The position numbers and the translations under genes are program-made. DNA of 64,000 bases from Aphrophora alni (Eukaryota > Arthropoda > Insecta > Hemiptera > Aphrophoridae), in the NCBI GenBank assembly GCA_963513935.1, contig OY740766.1, forward strand, positions 960,001 to 1,024,000. The letters are read 5' to 3'. The stretch's first letter is position 1, and each line of letters opens with the position of its first letter. The notes below the pieces were generated by a model, which ran no database searches, was not told the origin of the DNA, and worked only from the letters and a program-made list of their open reading frames with translations. Shown here piece after piece: positions 1 through 11,821 of the stretch.

Positions 1-1151
1 GAAACAAAATTCATTAGAATATCTTACTGATATTCCTCTCACTGGCATCAAGCACTCAAAGGGAAATGAAGAGCTAGAAGAATTAGAGGCAGCTGTTGAA
101 CGAATGTTATCTCAGGTTGAAATTCAAGAAAAACTTTTGAAAGAAGATTTGAATTTTGTCCCACTGGTTTTAGAAAGTAAAGAAGTAAAAGCACTACCAA
201 TACTAGTAGATACTTTATGCATTTCACCACAACAACCCAGACGAAATGTTTCAGCACTGTCAAATAGTCCTCCAAAACTGATCAACAATGAATCTTCACA
301 GGAAACACCATCATGTAACTGTAATCAGACATTTTTAATTACTTCAAAAACAGGTCACGATGTAAATTTTCCATTAATACCGGTGGAAAATCAGAGTCAA
401 ACTAGAGATTACAATATGACTGTGAACTTATCTAATGAAAGACTACCTTCTTGTAGTATCAATGAGTTAGAGTTATCTGTAAACAAATTACTCTCTGATG
501 TTGAAAAAGAAGAAGCACGACTAACCGATGAATCAACAAATGACACAAAGAGTTTACGCTCAACTACTGGACCATCATCAAAAGATGATAATTCATCAGT
601 ATGGTGGGAGGGTGTTTACAGAAGTCTTCCTAGAAGTAAACCTGAAACAAAGAATTTAATAAATAAAACAAATTCAAATTCTTTAAGATACGGACAAACT
701 CGTGGATATTTCTGTCAAAGATTTCAATACATACCATCATCAGATGATTCTGACACTAGTTCAGAATATCACCGAAAATCAGTAAGAGTTGATACAACAT
801 TGGAAAAACCCGAAGTCAAACTAATGGTAAAAACAGTTGATACTGGCAAAAATGAGATTGAAATTAGAACATCAAATTATTTTGATATTAGAAAAGCAAG
901 AGAGAATTCTAATATTGAAAAATGTACTTATGGTAGAACATCAGTTTTTAGTAGATCATTACCAAGTTTATATGATTCTCCTACACTCCAGTATCAAAAT
1001 GTACTTACAAGAACTCCTGGGTCTGATGATTCTTTAAGCTACCAAAAGACTATAAGTGATTCTGCTTCATGTATCCAGTATTTTACTCCAGTTCCAGCGT
1101 CTCAAATAGAAAATTCTGGTTACTGTACATGGTTTCAGCGACATCCAGGAG
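1..1151 (+). CDS. Ank2: Ankyrin-2-like gene, exon A (5' end outside window)
   Basis: The reading frame is open from base 2 to a donor at 1152 (g|gtaagc), giving 383 codons with one base carried over (phase 1). The exon begins before the window. The product is hydrophilic and Ser/Thr-rich with no recognisable globular domain. Two short acidic amphipathic segments resemble each other, ELEAAVERMLSQVE near the start and ELSVNKLLSDVEKEE around base 465. I assign it to the ankyrin gene only because it splices in frame to the later exons. Ankyrins link membrane proteins to spectrin, and in insects the Ank2 giant isoforms act in axons and at the neuromuscular synapse (family knowledge). Reading past the donor gives a stop at 1193-1195, so intron retention would truncate the protein. 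The coding call is firm, the gene name less so. Confidence 0.72.
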
Positions 1152-1531
1152 GTAAGCAATATGCACGGAATAATAATCACTTATTAATCCAATAACACAT
1201 CTATCTCTGTTTAGATGACTTTCTTAGCAAGCTTTCTCATTTTTCTTTTATATAGTGTTTTGTCCTTTTATTTTGTTTCAATACTTATTTATAGTTACTA
1301 ACTCCAATATTCACCATATAATTGTGTAAAACTCTTAAAACCCAACAAAAGTGGTGTTTTACAAAAATTTGTTTTTACCTGCCCACTTTATTCACACCAT
1401 TAAGTATTCAGGTCATTTTAAAAGTACTGCAACAATGATTATGGTTACAAACTTTCTAGTATCTGAATATTTGTTATTGATATGTTGTTATAGATGTTAG
1501 TATTTTGGTAGTTTTGTACCTATAATTACAG
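1152..1531 (+). other. Intron, phase 1
   Basis: This is a 380-bp AT-rich intron. The donor is GTAAGC at 1152 and the acceptor is ...ttacag ending at 1531. It interrupts a glycine codon after its first base, and the frames on both sides agree. I see no other feature in it. Confidence 0.8.
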
Positions 1532-4500
1532 GACCTTCACAGTATGAGATACATTCTACTTTAAGAACCGATGAAGCTAAAGAAGAAACCAGCCATGCTG
1601 ATAAAAGGTTTGAAGACCTTACTAAACCTGTCGAACATTCAACAGACTTTACTTCTTTTTATCAACATGATACCATTCAAACTGTTAAGTCATTTATCGA
1701 AGCAGAAGTGACTGCAATTCGGAATATTCCAGACAAAACACAAATTCCATCTATTGACAAGCCTGATAATAATTTGGAAGTCAAAACTACAGCTGGTAAA
1801 AATAAATTAGATGAAAATTTTAAGGAAAACTCAGATAAAACTAATGGTAAATCGGAAAGTAAGTCTGAAAAATCATTTGTTGGAAAAGTATCCAAAAAAA
1901 TATTTGGAGTCTTTAAAAAAGATAATCAAAAAGATAAATCTGGTAAAGCAATTGGAGATATGAAAGAAAAATCTAAAGGAAAAGGTTCACAAAGTATAGA
2001 AGTTGAGAGAGGAAAAGAAAAATTAGAAGAAAATATTACAATTGAAACAGTTCTTGAAACCAAAGAAAAAGTTCTAACAGTTATTCCTGAAAAAGTAAAA
2101 GATAATGTTTTGGAGCCCATTTCAGATTCAATCATAAAAGCTGGTGGTGATTTAATTACGGATAAAAATTCAGCTGAAAAACTTGACAAAAATGTAAAAG
2201 ATCCTGTAAAAGATGACATAAATGAAAAGAGTATAGATTTCAAAATAGACCTAGAGAAAGTCATAACAGATGAAAATAGGAGTACTGTACAAATTGAGGA
2301 TAATTTGACTAAAAATGTGTTTGTAACCAACAAAGAACTTGTAAAAATTGACGAAAATTCTTTTTCAGGTGTTAAAATTGCTAGTGAAAGTTTAATTAAA
2401 AACAAAGAAAATATGTATAGCATGAAAGATGAAATTAAAAACATTAGTGATGTTACAAAGACAAAAGGTTCTCAAATAAAAGATAATTTGAAAGACAAGG
2501 TGGTTGATACGGGTGAAGCTGTATTAGGACTACTGTCAGATGCTAATGATAATATTTTCAAAGTTACTAAGGTAACAACAGATAAAGTAGTTGAAGGAAA
2601 AGATTCCTGCCCGCAGGAGGAAACAGAAAAACTGTCCTCTGTTATGGATAAGACTTTTGAAATCAACAAAATAGAGGCAGATAAAATAGTAGAAGACGAA
2701 GATAATTTTAGACAGCAGATAGCTCAAGTAGAAAAAGATGTCAAAGTTATGGACACTGACAAAGCTGCATCAGAAAATCTGTCGAGTGCTAAAACAAAAA
2801 TCTTCAAAATTAGTAATTCAGCTACAGATAAGATAAATGAAGGGAAGAAAAAAGGTGTAAAAGAGGCAGTTCAAACAGATCTTAAAATAAAAGTTCTTGA
2901 TATTACATCGGAAAAACTGTCCGATGATAGGGACATGGCTTCTGAAGTAAAGGAGTTAACTATACATAAAGTAGTTGAAAATGAGGATAAAGCCATTCAG
3001 GACACTGCTAAATTAAAAGAAGATCTACAAAACAAAGGGTTTGAAGTAAATAAGGCAACTCTAGATGAAATGTCCGATATTAAAGGGAAAATTACAAAAG
3101 ACACTGCTTATACTAAAAAAGAATTTGAAGGCAACATTGATGATATTGGTGAAACTACATTAGATAAACAGTCACTTGTTAAGGACAAAACATTTGATAT
3201 CACTAAGTTGCCTACAGATAAGGTAATTCAAAGCAAGAATAAAATTATAGACAAAGCTGCTCAGACGAAGGAAGATATAAAAGATATGATTATTGAATTT
3301 GATAAAGTAACAACAGAAAAACTGTCAGATGCTAAGGATAAAACATTTGAGATCACCAAACCAGCTGCAGATAAGGTAGTTGAAACCAGTAATAAAACTA
3401 TACAGCAGGCTGTTCAAAAGAAAGATGATATGAAGGTAAAGGTAGTAGAAATTGGTGAAGAAATGTCTGAAAAACTGTCAGATGGTAAGGACACAGTCTT
3501 TGAGAGGATTAAGTTAATTACTGATAAAGTAGTTGAAAGAAAGAATGAAACTGCACAAGAGACTTCCATAAAAAAAGAAGATACCGTTGTTCAGGATATT
3601 ATTAATATTGGGAAAAGTACATCAGAAAAATTGTCAGAATCCAAGGACAAAACCTTTGATATCACTATGTTAGCTGCAGATAAAGTAGTTGATAACAAAA
3701 ACAAAGTTTCACAGGAAGCTACTCATACTAAGGAAGATGTGAAAGATATAGTTGTTAAAATTGGCAGAGATTTATCAGAAAAACTGACAGATTCAAAGAT
3801 CATGCCTTTTGAATTAACTAAAACAGCTGCAGATAAAATAACTGATGGCAAAGACAAAATTACAAAAGATACTGCTTTATTAAAGGATGAACTCAAACAC
3901 AAGACTGTAGATTTTGGTGAAGCTATATCAGAAACAGTAATAGATGCCAAGGTCAGGACCATAGGTAAATCAACTGCAGATAAAGTTACAGAAGAAGCTG
4001 CTCATACTAAAATAGATCTTCAAGACAAGACTGCCCATATTGCTACAGCTACACCAGAAATATTGTCTGATTTTAAGGATAAAACATTAAAAACCATTAA
4101 GTTAGTTTCCAATAAGGATGTCTTAGGCCAAAAGAAAGTTGCACATGAAACTCCTCAAAGAGAAGAAAATCTCAATGACAAGGCTGTTGCTATTAATAAA
4201 GCTGCAACAGATAATATATTACATGCAAAGAACAAATTGGATAAAGATAGCAAACTCGTTGTGGATGATATAATTGAAAATAAAGATAAAATTATTCAAA
4301 AGGCTGGTGAGAATACGGAAGTTATAAAAGAAAAGGGTATTGAAATTGGTGAAGATACTTCAGGAAAACTGTCTGATGTTATAGACAAGGCCTTTGAAAT
4401 GACAAAGTTAGTTTCATATAACATAACTGAAGGAGAAGATGAAATTACACAGGAGGATGCTTGGATAAAAGACAAAGCTAATGAAATTGTTAAAGTTACT

Positions 4501-5956
4501 TCCGAAAAAGTGTCAGACCCTAAAGTCAAGTCCTTTGAAGTTTGTGATTTTATTACTGAAAGTCAGGATAAAATATTATTAAATTCTAATGAAAAGAAAG
4601 ATGATTTTGAAAGTAATGTTGATTTAGACAAAGTTGATCATTTTGTACAAGAAAAATCTGTTCAATACCTTAACACTATTCTGAAGGATAATGCTCCCTG
4701 CAGCTTACATGAAGTAGCATCAAGTAACCAACATGAAGGTAAGGATTACATAGCACCAGTTCCTATAATACCAAAAGATAATACTTACCAATTATCTGAT
4801 GTTAAAGAAACAGCCAAAAGTATTGTGGATGGAACACTAGAAAAATTAGTTACAGCGTTTCCAAAAAGACAAGCTGATTTTGATACTTCATTAAAAAAGT
4901 CTCCCATTGAAACTCTAACATCTGAAAAGTGTACAACAGAAGAATTGTGTTCTGTGAACAAGCATGTCAGCGAGCCAAATATTAGCAATACAAAAAAAGA
5001 GGATGAAAAATTTACAAATATGTTAATTGATATGTTAATTGAGCAAGAAAGTATGAAAATGCCAGTCCTTGAAGATACTGTATCAGAAAACCAAGGCTTT
5101 GATAGCTCGAAAATATCTGTTACGTCCACAAAACCATCTGGAACAGTTCCAAAAAGTGAAAATAGGGAAACTTTTAAAAAAAGTGATTCTCCTAAATTAC
5201 TTTCTCCCAAACCCTCAGATCAAAAACATATCTTAGGGGCAAAATTACCTGGCTTAGATTTAAGAAGTTCAGCAAGTGATGATGTGTTGGAGTATTTTTG
5301 TGAAAAAAGTAAACCTGAATCAACAGAACGTACTCAGTCAGAAGAAAATATAATATCATATGTAACTACACCAACTTTACAAAGACGAGGAATAGGTGGC
5401 TCTCAACGTTTATCAAGAGAAGAAAGACCAGCATTGCGAGACGTATCTCATCTTCTGAGTGAGTCCAGTTCTGATGAAGAAGAAAATGCATATATAGTAA
5501 CTGAGCCACTAGAAAAATCTCCTCAAGGTCAAAGAAAAGTTACATTCAGATTTGATTCAGAAGAAGATCCAAATTTTGAACCTAGTTCAGACAGTGATTC
5601 AGAAATTGATGTTCAAGAAATGACTCCTAGTCCAGTACCGCCAATTGGAATTGAGAGAAAGTTAGATGTTACACTGGATAAAGAATTAAATAATGAAACT
5701 GGTGATAAAAAAATTAAAAGAGTCGAACGAAGATTTGAACGCATGGCTTCAGAAACACTCGACGTTACAGATTCTGTTGTAAGTAATGCTGCAGACCAAG
5801 AATTTCAACGAATGGTATCTCAACTATCAAATGAAGAAGTTGATGCATGCCTTACCGCATGGGATGAAGGAGGTATGACACCTTCTGATGACCTGGATTC
5901 CAAAGACACTACATCAGGTGATCTTGAAGATGGCTTGGAGGAACAGTTACCTCAAG
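1532..5956 (+). CDS. Ank2: Ankyrin-2-like gene, giant exon B with 51-residue repeats
   Basis: This uninterrupted exon of 4,425 bp (1,475 codons, phase 1 at both ends) runs from the acceptor at 1531 to the donor at 5957 (caag|gtatct). The first ~250 residues are Lys/Glu-rich. Bases 2470-4575 then encode about fourteen degenerate 51-residue repeats centred on SEKLSDxKDKTFEIT and ADKVVExKNK, predicted to form long amphipathic helices. The last ~400 residues are acidic and Ser-rich, with phosphorylation-like clusters (LLSESSSDEEEN, PSSDSDSEID). I recognise no catalytic domain. Such charged repeat exons are known in Ank2-type long isoforms and in microtubule-associated proteins, so a cytoskeletal spacer role is an inference. 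An in-frame ATG at 1708 is not the start, because the frame stays open to the acceptor upstream. Failure to splice would end the protein at 5977-5979. Confidence 0.78.
2470..4575 (+). repeat. Coding tandem repeat, ~51 residues (153 bp) per unit
   Basis: Four consecutive units measured from SEKLSD to SEKLSD are 51, 52, 51 and 51 residues (bases ~3320-3940). Weaker units extend to both sides, to about fourteen in all. Recurrent anchors are EKLSD, DKTFEITK, ADKVVE, TKEDxKDKVVEIGE. DNA identity between units is low, so the repeat is old and kept at the protein level rather than a fresh minisatellite. Confidence 0.8.
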
Positions 5957-7081
5957 GTATCTGTAAACAAATTATGTAAATATTAAATTTAATTGTAAAC
6001 ATTTAAATAACTAACAAACTATCTAAGTTAGTATGACAAAACAGTTTTTTTTTTTTTTAATCTTGTTTCATTGCTTACCTTCTTTAATTATAAATAACCA
6101 TTGGATTGGTTAATAATGGAACTGGATTGGTTATGGTAATGGTTATGGATTGGTAATGGATTGGTTGGAATGTAATAATGTAGCAAAATTTAACTTTACT
6201 CTATTAAACAGTATATAGGTTAGCAGATTATTAGGTGTATTCCTGCTTCATATAATATAAGTGTCATTTAATAAAAACCACTTTAAGCTCCAAAAATATT
6301 AACAACAATTTTGTTAATGTTTCCAGACTTGGTACACACCTCATATTAAAATACCAAATTTCTATTTAGAGTTATAAATTTGATATGAAACTTAGTCCAT
6401 AAGCACCAGATAAGAACTAATATATAAAACAAGATGTTTCAATTCTTTATACTACAAAGTTTACCTAACTTTTAAATCGGTATATTAAAGTGTTAATAAA
6501 GTTTATTAACCTACTTGGTTTCCAACTATTTTGGAGAATTACTCACATTTTAGACATAAGTTATATAAGAACCTAACTTATTAAATATAATAATAATCAG
6601 ATGACAAATATAACTATAGTTATGTATGACTATACAGCCATTGTTTCAAATCAGACTACATATGTATTGTCTTGAAGTTGGAATTATAGCATGAGCCCTA
6701 GTTGTACAATGTTATATATCACTGTCACTCTCTATAGTTCATTCAACAATGAATCTATACAAGGATTCATAATTTACATGTGATGTATTTTTATATCTGC
6801 TCAGTTTACAATATAACAAACTAAAAGTGGACACACCACAAAAACTCATAAACTCATAACTCCATGAACAGGTCATCATTGAAAACCATTAACAACCAAC
6901 TTTATTGTAAGCAAATTATTTTTCACAAAAACATAATAACAACTCTGTTTGATTTGAATAGTTTTCAAAGTTTTTAGATAAATCACGGATTCAGAATTTT
7001 ACTGGTTGAAAAACATAAATCTATGTATACTACCATCAATAAAAACACACCAATCAAAATCCATTAATCGCTCTGTTAATA

Positions 7082-7757
7082 CAGTAGAGTCTCGCAAACT
7101 CGGCACTCGATAACCCGGCAGTCCGGATTACTCGGCGACTCTGACAGGAAAAAATATATGGCTAAAAACAGCGATGTTCGTAAAAGTTCGGCAGATCCCA
7201 AAGCCGGCATTAACTTCGATCGCTCGAATCGTTGATGGTACTTTTCCCACGTTAAACTCGTCACAAAGCTTTTTTACAGATTCCCCTCTGTCAAGTCTAA
7301 TTTAACCGCGTCTCAAACGAAACCAACACACGCTTCCGTTTTCGTAACTCGCTCATTTTTATTTACTGTATATACTGTGCGTAGATCATAACCAGTCAAA
7401 GAAAACTGAAAAGAAATGTTATATTTTCCATAATGTATACTAAATTGATTCGTGGAAAAAAAGCGGTCCATTAAACGTTTTTGCAGGTGTATGTCTGCTA
7501 TACCGACGATTGCCAATGCCGCGGTGTTTTTACACCGCCGACAATGGGATACCGCTATCGACAAAGTCTTTTGATATCACCGCCGCTTTGGTGCCGCGGT
7601 GTTTTTACACTGCCGATAATGGGATACCGCTATCAACAAAGTCGTTTGACTCGCCGCGGTATTTTTACCCTTATTCCCGATAACCCGGCATTTCACAAAC
7701 TCGGCACACTTCCGGTCCACATTGTCCACATTACTCTGAGTTTGCGGGACTCTACTG
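7082..7757. mobile_element. Non-autonomous pogo/Tigger-like DNA transposon, 676 bp
   Basis: Terminal inverted repeats begin CAGTAGAGTCTCGCAAACTC on the left, and the right end is its complement with one mismatch. TA dinucleotides flank both ends (7080-7081 and 7758-7759), which is the Tc1/mariner-pogo target duplication. On the minus strand near 7215-7300 one frame reads GESVKKLCDEFNVGK, which resembles the N-terminal helix-turn-helix of pogo/Tigger transposases. This looks like an internally deleted copy of a full element. No DDE catalytic region remains. Three related segments beginning GCCGCGGT at 7518, 7593 and 7653 form an internal degenerate tandem repeat. The GC content is clearly higher than in the surrounding intron. 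Confidence 0.85.
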
Positions 7758-8449
7758 TACTTTTAATTTGAACAATTTTGAGTATCACAATTAATTTTAT
7801 TCTTACTATATATTACTGCTATCAATATTTATGAATATGATGTTATTATGCAAACATAAAATTTTTTTTATACAAATTGGGTGTTAATTCAAAGTTTTAG
7901 GAAAATAAAAATTTTTTAATTCAAAACCTAATATTAATATAGTAAAAATAAATTTTCTGTTCTATAATAATTGTTAGCAGTAAATAGTAGACTTGCTTAT
8001 TCATTCTTTCTTTTAAGTGAAGATTGAATTTTATTGAAAAAAATAAAAGTGATGTATGTCTCTCACATCATCTTTATACATTTATCTCACAAATTAAGAC
8101 ATAATATTTCTAAATAACAAGATATGTGCCTTTACAATATTATTGAATGCTAGAAAAGTTTACTAAGGATTCATGTTAACATACTTAGTAGAAAGTTACT
8201 AAATAGTTTCTGAGAAAATCTGCAAGATCTGGTGTGGTGTTTATACTGAAGATACTAGATTTGTATTCTGAAATCAATTAAATAAGTTACACACTAAACC
8301 TAATCCAGTCTGTAAAATTGTATTTGATTAAATTAGTCTCATTACCAAAAAATATTGCATATTTTTGATTAAAATGAATTGTTTTTAAATGATTACATGT
8401 AATTTTAAGAACTAGTAATAAAAAAAAATGTGAATTATAATATAAAATA

Positions 8450-9198
8450 CCCGGGTATTTCAAAATGAATAGCGGGGTTTTAACGCTTTATAACTTTTAT
8501 TACATTAAACTTACCGCTATAAATGACACATGTCAAAAAAGCAACTCAAAGAGTTTTACAGAAAAGCCGACAAGTGTTCAATGTGAGCATCATTCGTCAC
8601 ACGGCACACGTCAAGACGATATGCGAGTTCTTCCCAAACTTTGATTAGTGTTTCTTGAGTAATTGTTGTAACAGCTGCTTCAATCCTGTTTCTTAATTCG
8701 GGAAGGTCAGTTGGTAGTGGAGGCACATACACACGATCCTTTATGAACCCCCAAAGGTAGAAATCGCAAGGCGTCAGATCGGGTGACCGTGGAGGCCTTG
8801 CGAAACAAACTCTGTCATTGGACCCTTTGCGGCCAATGCAGCGGTCAGGTACAGTAACGTTCAATCAATCGTGTACTTCTTTGTGCCAGTGAGGCAGTGC
8901 ACCATCTTGCTGGAAAATGAAGTTCTCTTGTTCATCATCTTTCAACTGAGGGAAGACTACAGATTCCGTCTTTGCAAACTGTAAAACACAAAAAGCTTTC
9001 TGTTCACTAGTCGCCATCTTTGCCACTAGCGCTTTCTAACGGATGGCGGCGAAAACATTGTGTGCACATGCGCACTGGTGCCTACAAACAAAACTGTTTG
9101 AGTTGCTGTTTCATTTGATGTAGCATTTATAGCTGTAATTGTAGTGTAATAAAAATTATACGGCATTAAAACCCCGCTATTCATTTTGAAACACCCGG
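8450..9198 (-). mobile_element. Internally deleted mariner-like (IS630/Tc1-mariner) element
   Basis: Inverted repeats of about 54 bp, starting CCGGGTRTTTCAAAATGAAT, lie at 8451 onward and end at 9198, with a TA on each side (8448-8449 and 9199-9200). Between them on the minus strand is a shortened transposase reading frame. The element is about 750 bp against the ~1.3 kb or more usual for an intact copy, so much of the catalytic core is gone. Flanking intron sequence resumes on both sides. Confidence 0.85.
8556..9017 (-). pseudogene. Mariner-like transposase remnant (N- and C-terminal parts joined by deletion)
   Basis: Reading the minus strand from ATG at 9017, the first residues MATSEQKAFCVLQFAKTESV are the N-terminal start of an arthropod mariner-like transposase family. 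They run directly into FQQDGALPHWHKEV, which belongs just before the C-terminal catalytic region, so the middle of the protein has been deleted. An in-frame TGA follows near 8866. The frame then continues with PPRSPDLTPCDFYLWGF, the conserved block before the last catalytic acid, and ends at 8556. The first catalytic Asp region is missing, so the protein cannot be active. The family assignment rests on remembered motifs. Confidence 0.8.
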
Positions 9199-9447
9199 TA
9201 TTTTGATTTGTATAGTATTCATGGGCGTTTTCCTTCATTCACATTGTTTATATTGTTATGATTTTTTTTTTTAATTGAGTTTAAACTGTCTTATAATTAT
9301 TTTTTATTTCAATAACATAAAATTTATTATGCTGGTAGTAATAATATTAAATTTTCTAAAGATTGTTTCTCTAGATTTGAAAAGCAAACATATTGTGTTT
9401 TTGTAATTACCATATTCAGTTTTAATTTCCTTTTCACAAAGTATTTG

Positions 9448-9449
<2 letters not shown>

Positions 9450-9496
<47 letters not shown>
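9450..9496. repeat. (AT)n microsatellite
   Basis: There are about 23 uninterrupted TA dinucleotides within the intron. Confidence 0.97.
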
Positions 9497-9499
<3 letters not shown>

Positions 9500-10983
9500 T
9501 TTTTATTATAATCAAAGCTAAATAATTTGATTTAATTCATCTTTGTCAATAACAAATATAGACAAGAAGTAAATAAATACAAATAAATTAATCTCATGTC
9601 AATTATTGTATTATGTACTTCATGTCTTTATTTGCTACTAACAAAAATTTATTAAATCGAATTATTTATCATTGTTTCTATCACTTTTTTTATACATCTT
9701 CTTTTTGTTATTAATAACTAGTAATACCGCCTTTGGGCACTTCAAGAAAATTAATAATAAATATCTTAAATATTTCATATACATGAAATAAAAATAACGC
9801 TAATCAAGAAGTTTCAATTCTGATTTTGTCAAACTTAGTATATTTACTTTAGACACTTTTGTGTGAAAAAGGGTTTCTCTGTTTATAATTTCACTGGTTG
9901 AAATTAAATATAAATTTGTTTAGTTCAAGTAGATAGTGTATTTACTATTTATATAAAACCCTTTTACCTAATGATATGAAAATAATTATTTTATATGTTC
10001 TTTATCAAATGAGTGTTTAATTTGAATCAGCCTGAATTAACTAAAAAAAATTAACTTTTTTTCTGTTCAATAAAAAAAAATTCTAATTTTAAATTAAGGT
10101 ACATATGAATTTTTTACCTATCATTTAATTAATTTTTTTTAGTATTATAAAAATAACACGCTGTTCTTCTTTTCCCAACAAAAGAATCAGACTCAAAGAG
10201 TTTTAACATACAATATATGATAGAAGAATTCTTAACCACTCATTTGTTAATAAATCTAACTTCAGGGTCAATAGTTTTACTTTAAACGAAGTGTCAACAC
10301 GGGCAATGCCTCATTGCATATATGTTATTTCAATACAAGAACACAACAAATGTCAGTTATTTTTTACTAATATAGTAAGGTCTAAATTCGTAATTAATGT
10401 GAATAAACGTTCTGTTTTTCATACATTTTTTTTTAATATTTATCGATTAAGCTGTTCATGTGCAATAATCAACAAACTTAACATAAATCTAATATTAAAT
10501 TCTATATTTGGTTTAGTTGAATTATTTTATTTTTACACAAAATGTTTTATGTTTATGTCAGATAGAGCCAACATCTGTATTAATCAAAAAATATGATTAG
10601 TTAATATTAGTATTGATATTGATGTTTAAATCAATAATAATGTAACTTCGGAACTGCCACTGATCTTTTAATCAAAAGATGTGTTATTTTATACCATAGT
10701 TTGAAGTAATGTGTTTTATTTAGTTATATGTAATAAACGTTACAAAGTATTTAAAAAATAATAATAATATAAATTAATGGTGTGTAATAAAAACATTTCT
10801 TGGTGTCTTTTAACATACATTATTTTATTCCATTCTTGTAAACGATAATTGATTTATATTCTAGATAAGTTAATTTCTACATTCTTATCTCATTTTTATA
10901 TTTATATTAATTTTATTTTTGTTTTTAATATAAAATACTTTCAGTTGTACTGTTTAAAATGGTTCATTAATTTTCTTTCACAG

Positions 10984-11364
10984 CTTCGATATTTTCTTCA
11001 AGAAATTCTTTTGATGTTAGTGAAATGATAAACTTGGATGAAGAAGGTAATGATGTACCATCATCAATGTTTTGGGCTTTTGCAAATGTTCCTACACGAA
11101 ACTCAATTGTTGAACCTGATGACCTTGATATTCCTATTATAAGAAAACAAACCAAGGGTAATCAATTCAGTGATCAATGTTTAACACAAATAAACGGGGG
11201 AAGTTTAGTTTCAGAAATTTCCCCTGAGTCACAATTAAAAATTAACACACTTGGTTCTAACTCTTGCTGTAGGGCTTCTTCACCTGTAATAATATCTGTA
11301 AGACAACCTTGTAATTTGTTGGACAGTCCACTAGGGCATATCATTCCTCAATCCGCTGCTAAAG
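10984..11364 (+). CDS. Ank2: Ankyrin-2-like gene, exon C (127 codons)
   Basis: The acceptor is tttctttcacag, ending at 10983. The frame is open until a strong donor (aaag|gtaaaa) at 11365, giving 381 bp, phase 1 at both ends. An alternative donor (aagg|gtaatc) at 11158 is also in phase 1 and would give a 174-bp exon, so two isoforms differing by 69 residues are possible. The product is polar and carries the motif VEPDDLDIPII. A near copy, IEPYDLDIPHHI, occurs in the following giant exon around 16273, which ties the two exons together. No domain is recognised. Without splicing the frame stops at 11421-11423. Confidence 0.68.
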
Positions 11365-11821
11365 GTAAAAAACCAAATGGTGGAATTATGCATGACTTAA
11401 TTCATTGTTACAATGCAAAGTGATGGGTACAAATTGCTTTAAAAAAGAATTAAGAAAGGAACTTTTTTTTTCAAGAAGACTTAATACAGTATATTGATAA
11501 AATAATACATTATTTGTATATATCATTTTATTTTATATTTATTCCTTTTGCCACAAATATATGTATCTTTTAAAAATTATAATCATATTTTTTTATTTTT
11601 TTTTATTAGCCTATATGAGTTCTTTAGTGACATTTGAATATGCAAAGATTAGATGATTATGTGGTGAATAAATTCTAAGTAAAGTGATTACTAATAGCAT
11701 GCTTTTGGGTTTTCCAGGTGTCTAGATCAGCTACTTTATGATGTGATTATTTAATAAGTTTTATAACTGATTGGTTTGTTGAGTGATTTACTAACATGAT
11801 TAATTATGTCTGACTTTGTAG
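11365..11821 (+). other. Intron, phase 1, with clear branch point
   Basis: This 457-bp intron ends ...tttgtag at 11821. A consensus-like branch site (tttactaac) lies near 11787-11795, about 27 bases before the acceptor. The next exon frame contains an ATG at 11806, but that lies inside the intron tail and the frame has a TAA at 11752, so 11806 is not a translation start. Confidence 0.75.

Larger units (their letters stand above)
5957..10983 (+). other. Intron, phase 1, transposon-bearing
   Basis: This 5,027-bp AT-rich intron runs from GTATCT to ...tttcacag. It contains an imprecise TGGATTGGTTA-type simple repeat near 6095-6170, a pogo-like element at 7082-7757, a mariner-like derivative at 8450-9198 and an AT microsatellite at 9450-9496. 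The rest (5957-7081, 7758-8449 and 9497-10983) shows nothing I can support as coding. Confidence 0.7.

Noticed and set aside
1677..5210. Several minus-strand open frames of 60-170 codons opposite exon B
   Set aside because: They are antisense shadows of a biased Lys/Glu/Ser coding strand, giving Phe/Leu/Ser-rich peptides without motifs.
10291..10596. Open frame of 101 codons in the intron before exon C
   Set aside because: AT-rich codons, no motif and no consistent splice sites. It looks like chance.
11806..11821. ATG at 11806 as the start of a separate 2,961-residue protein
   Set aside because: It lies between a branch point (11787-11795) and a good acceptor ending at 11821. The phase-1 frame joins exactly to exon C.
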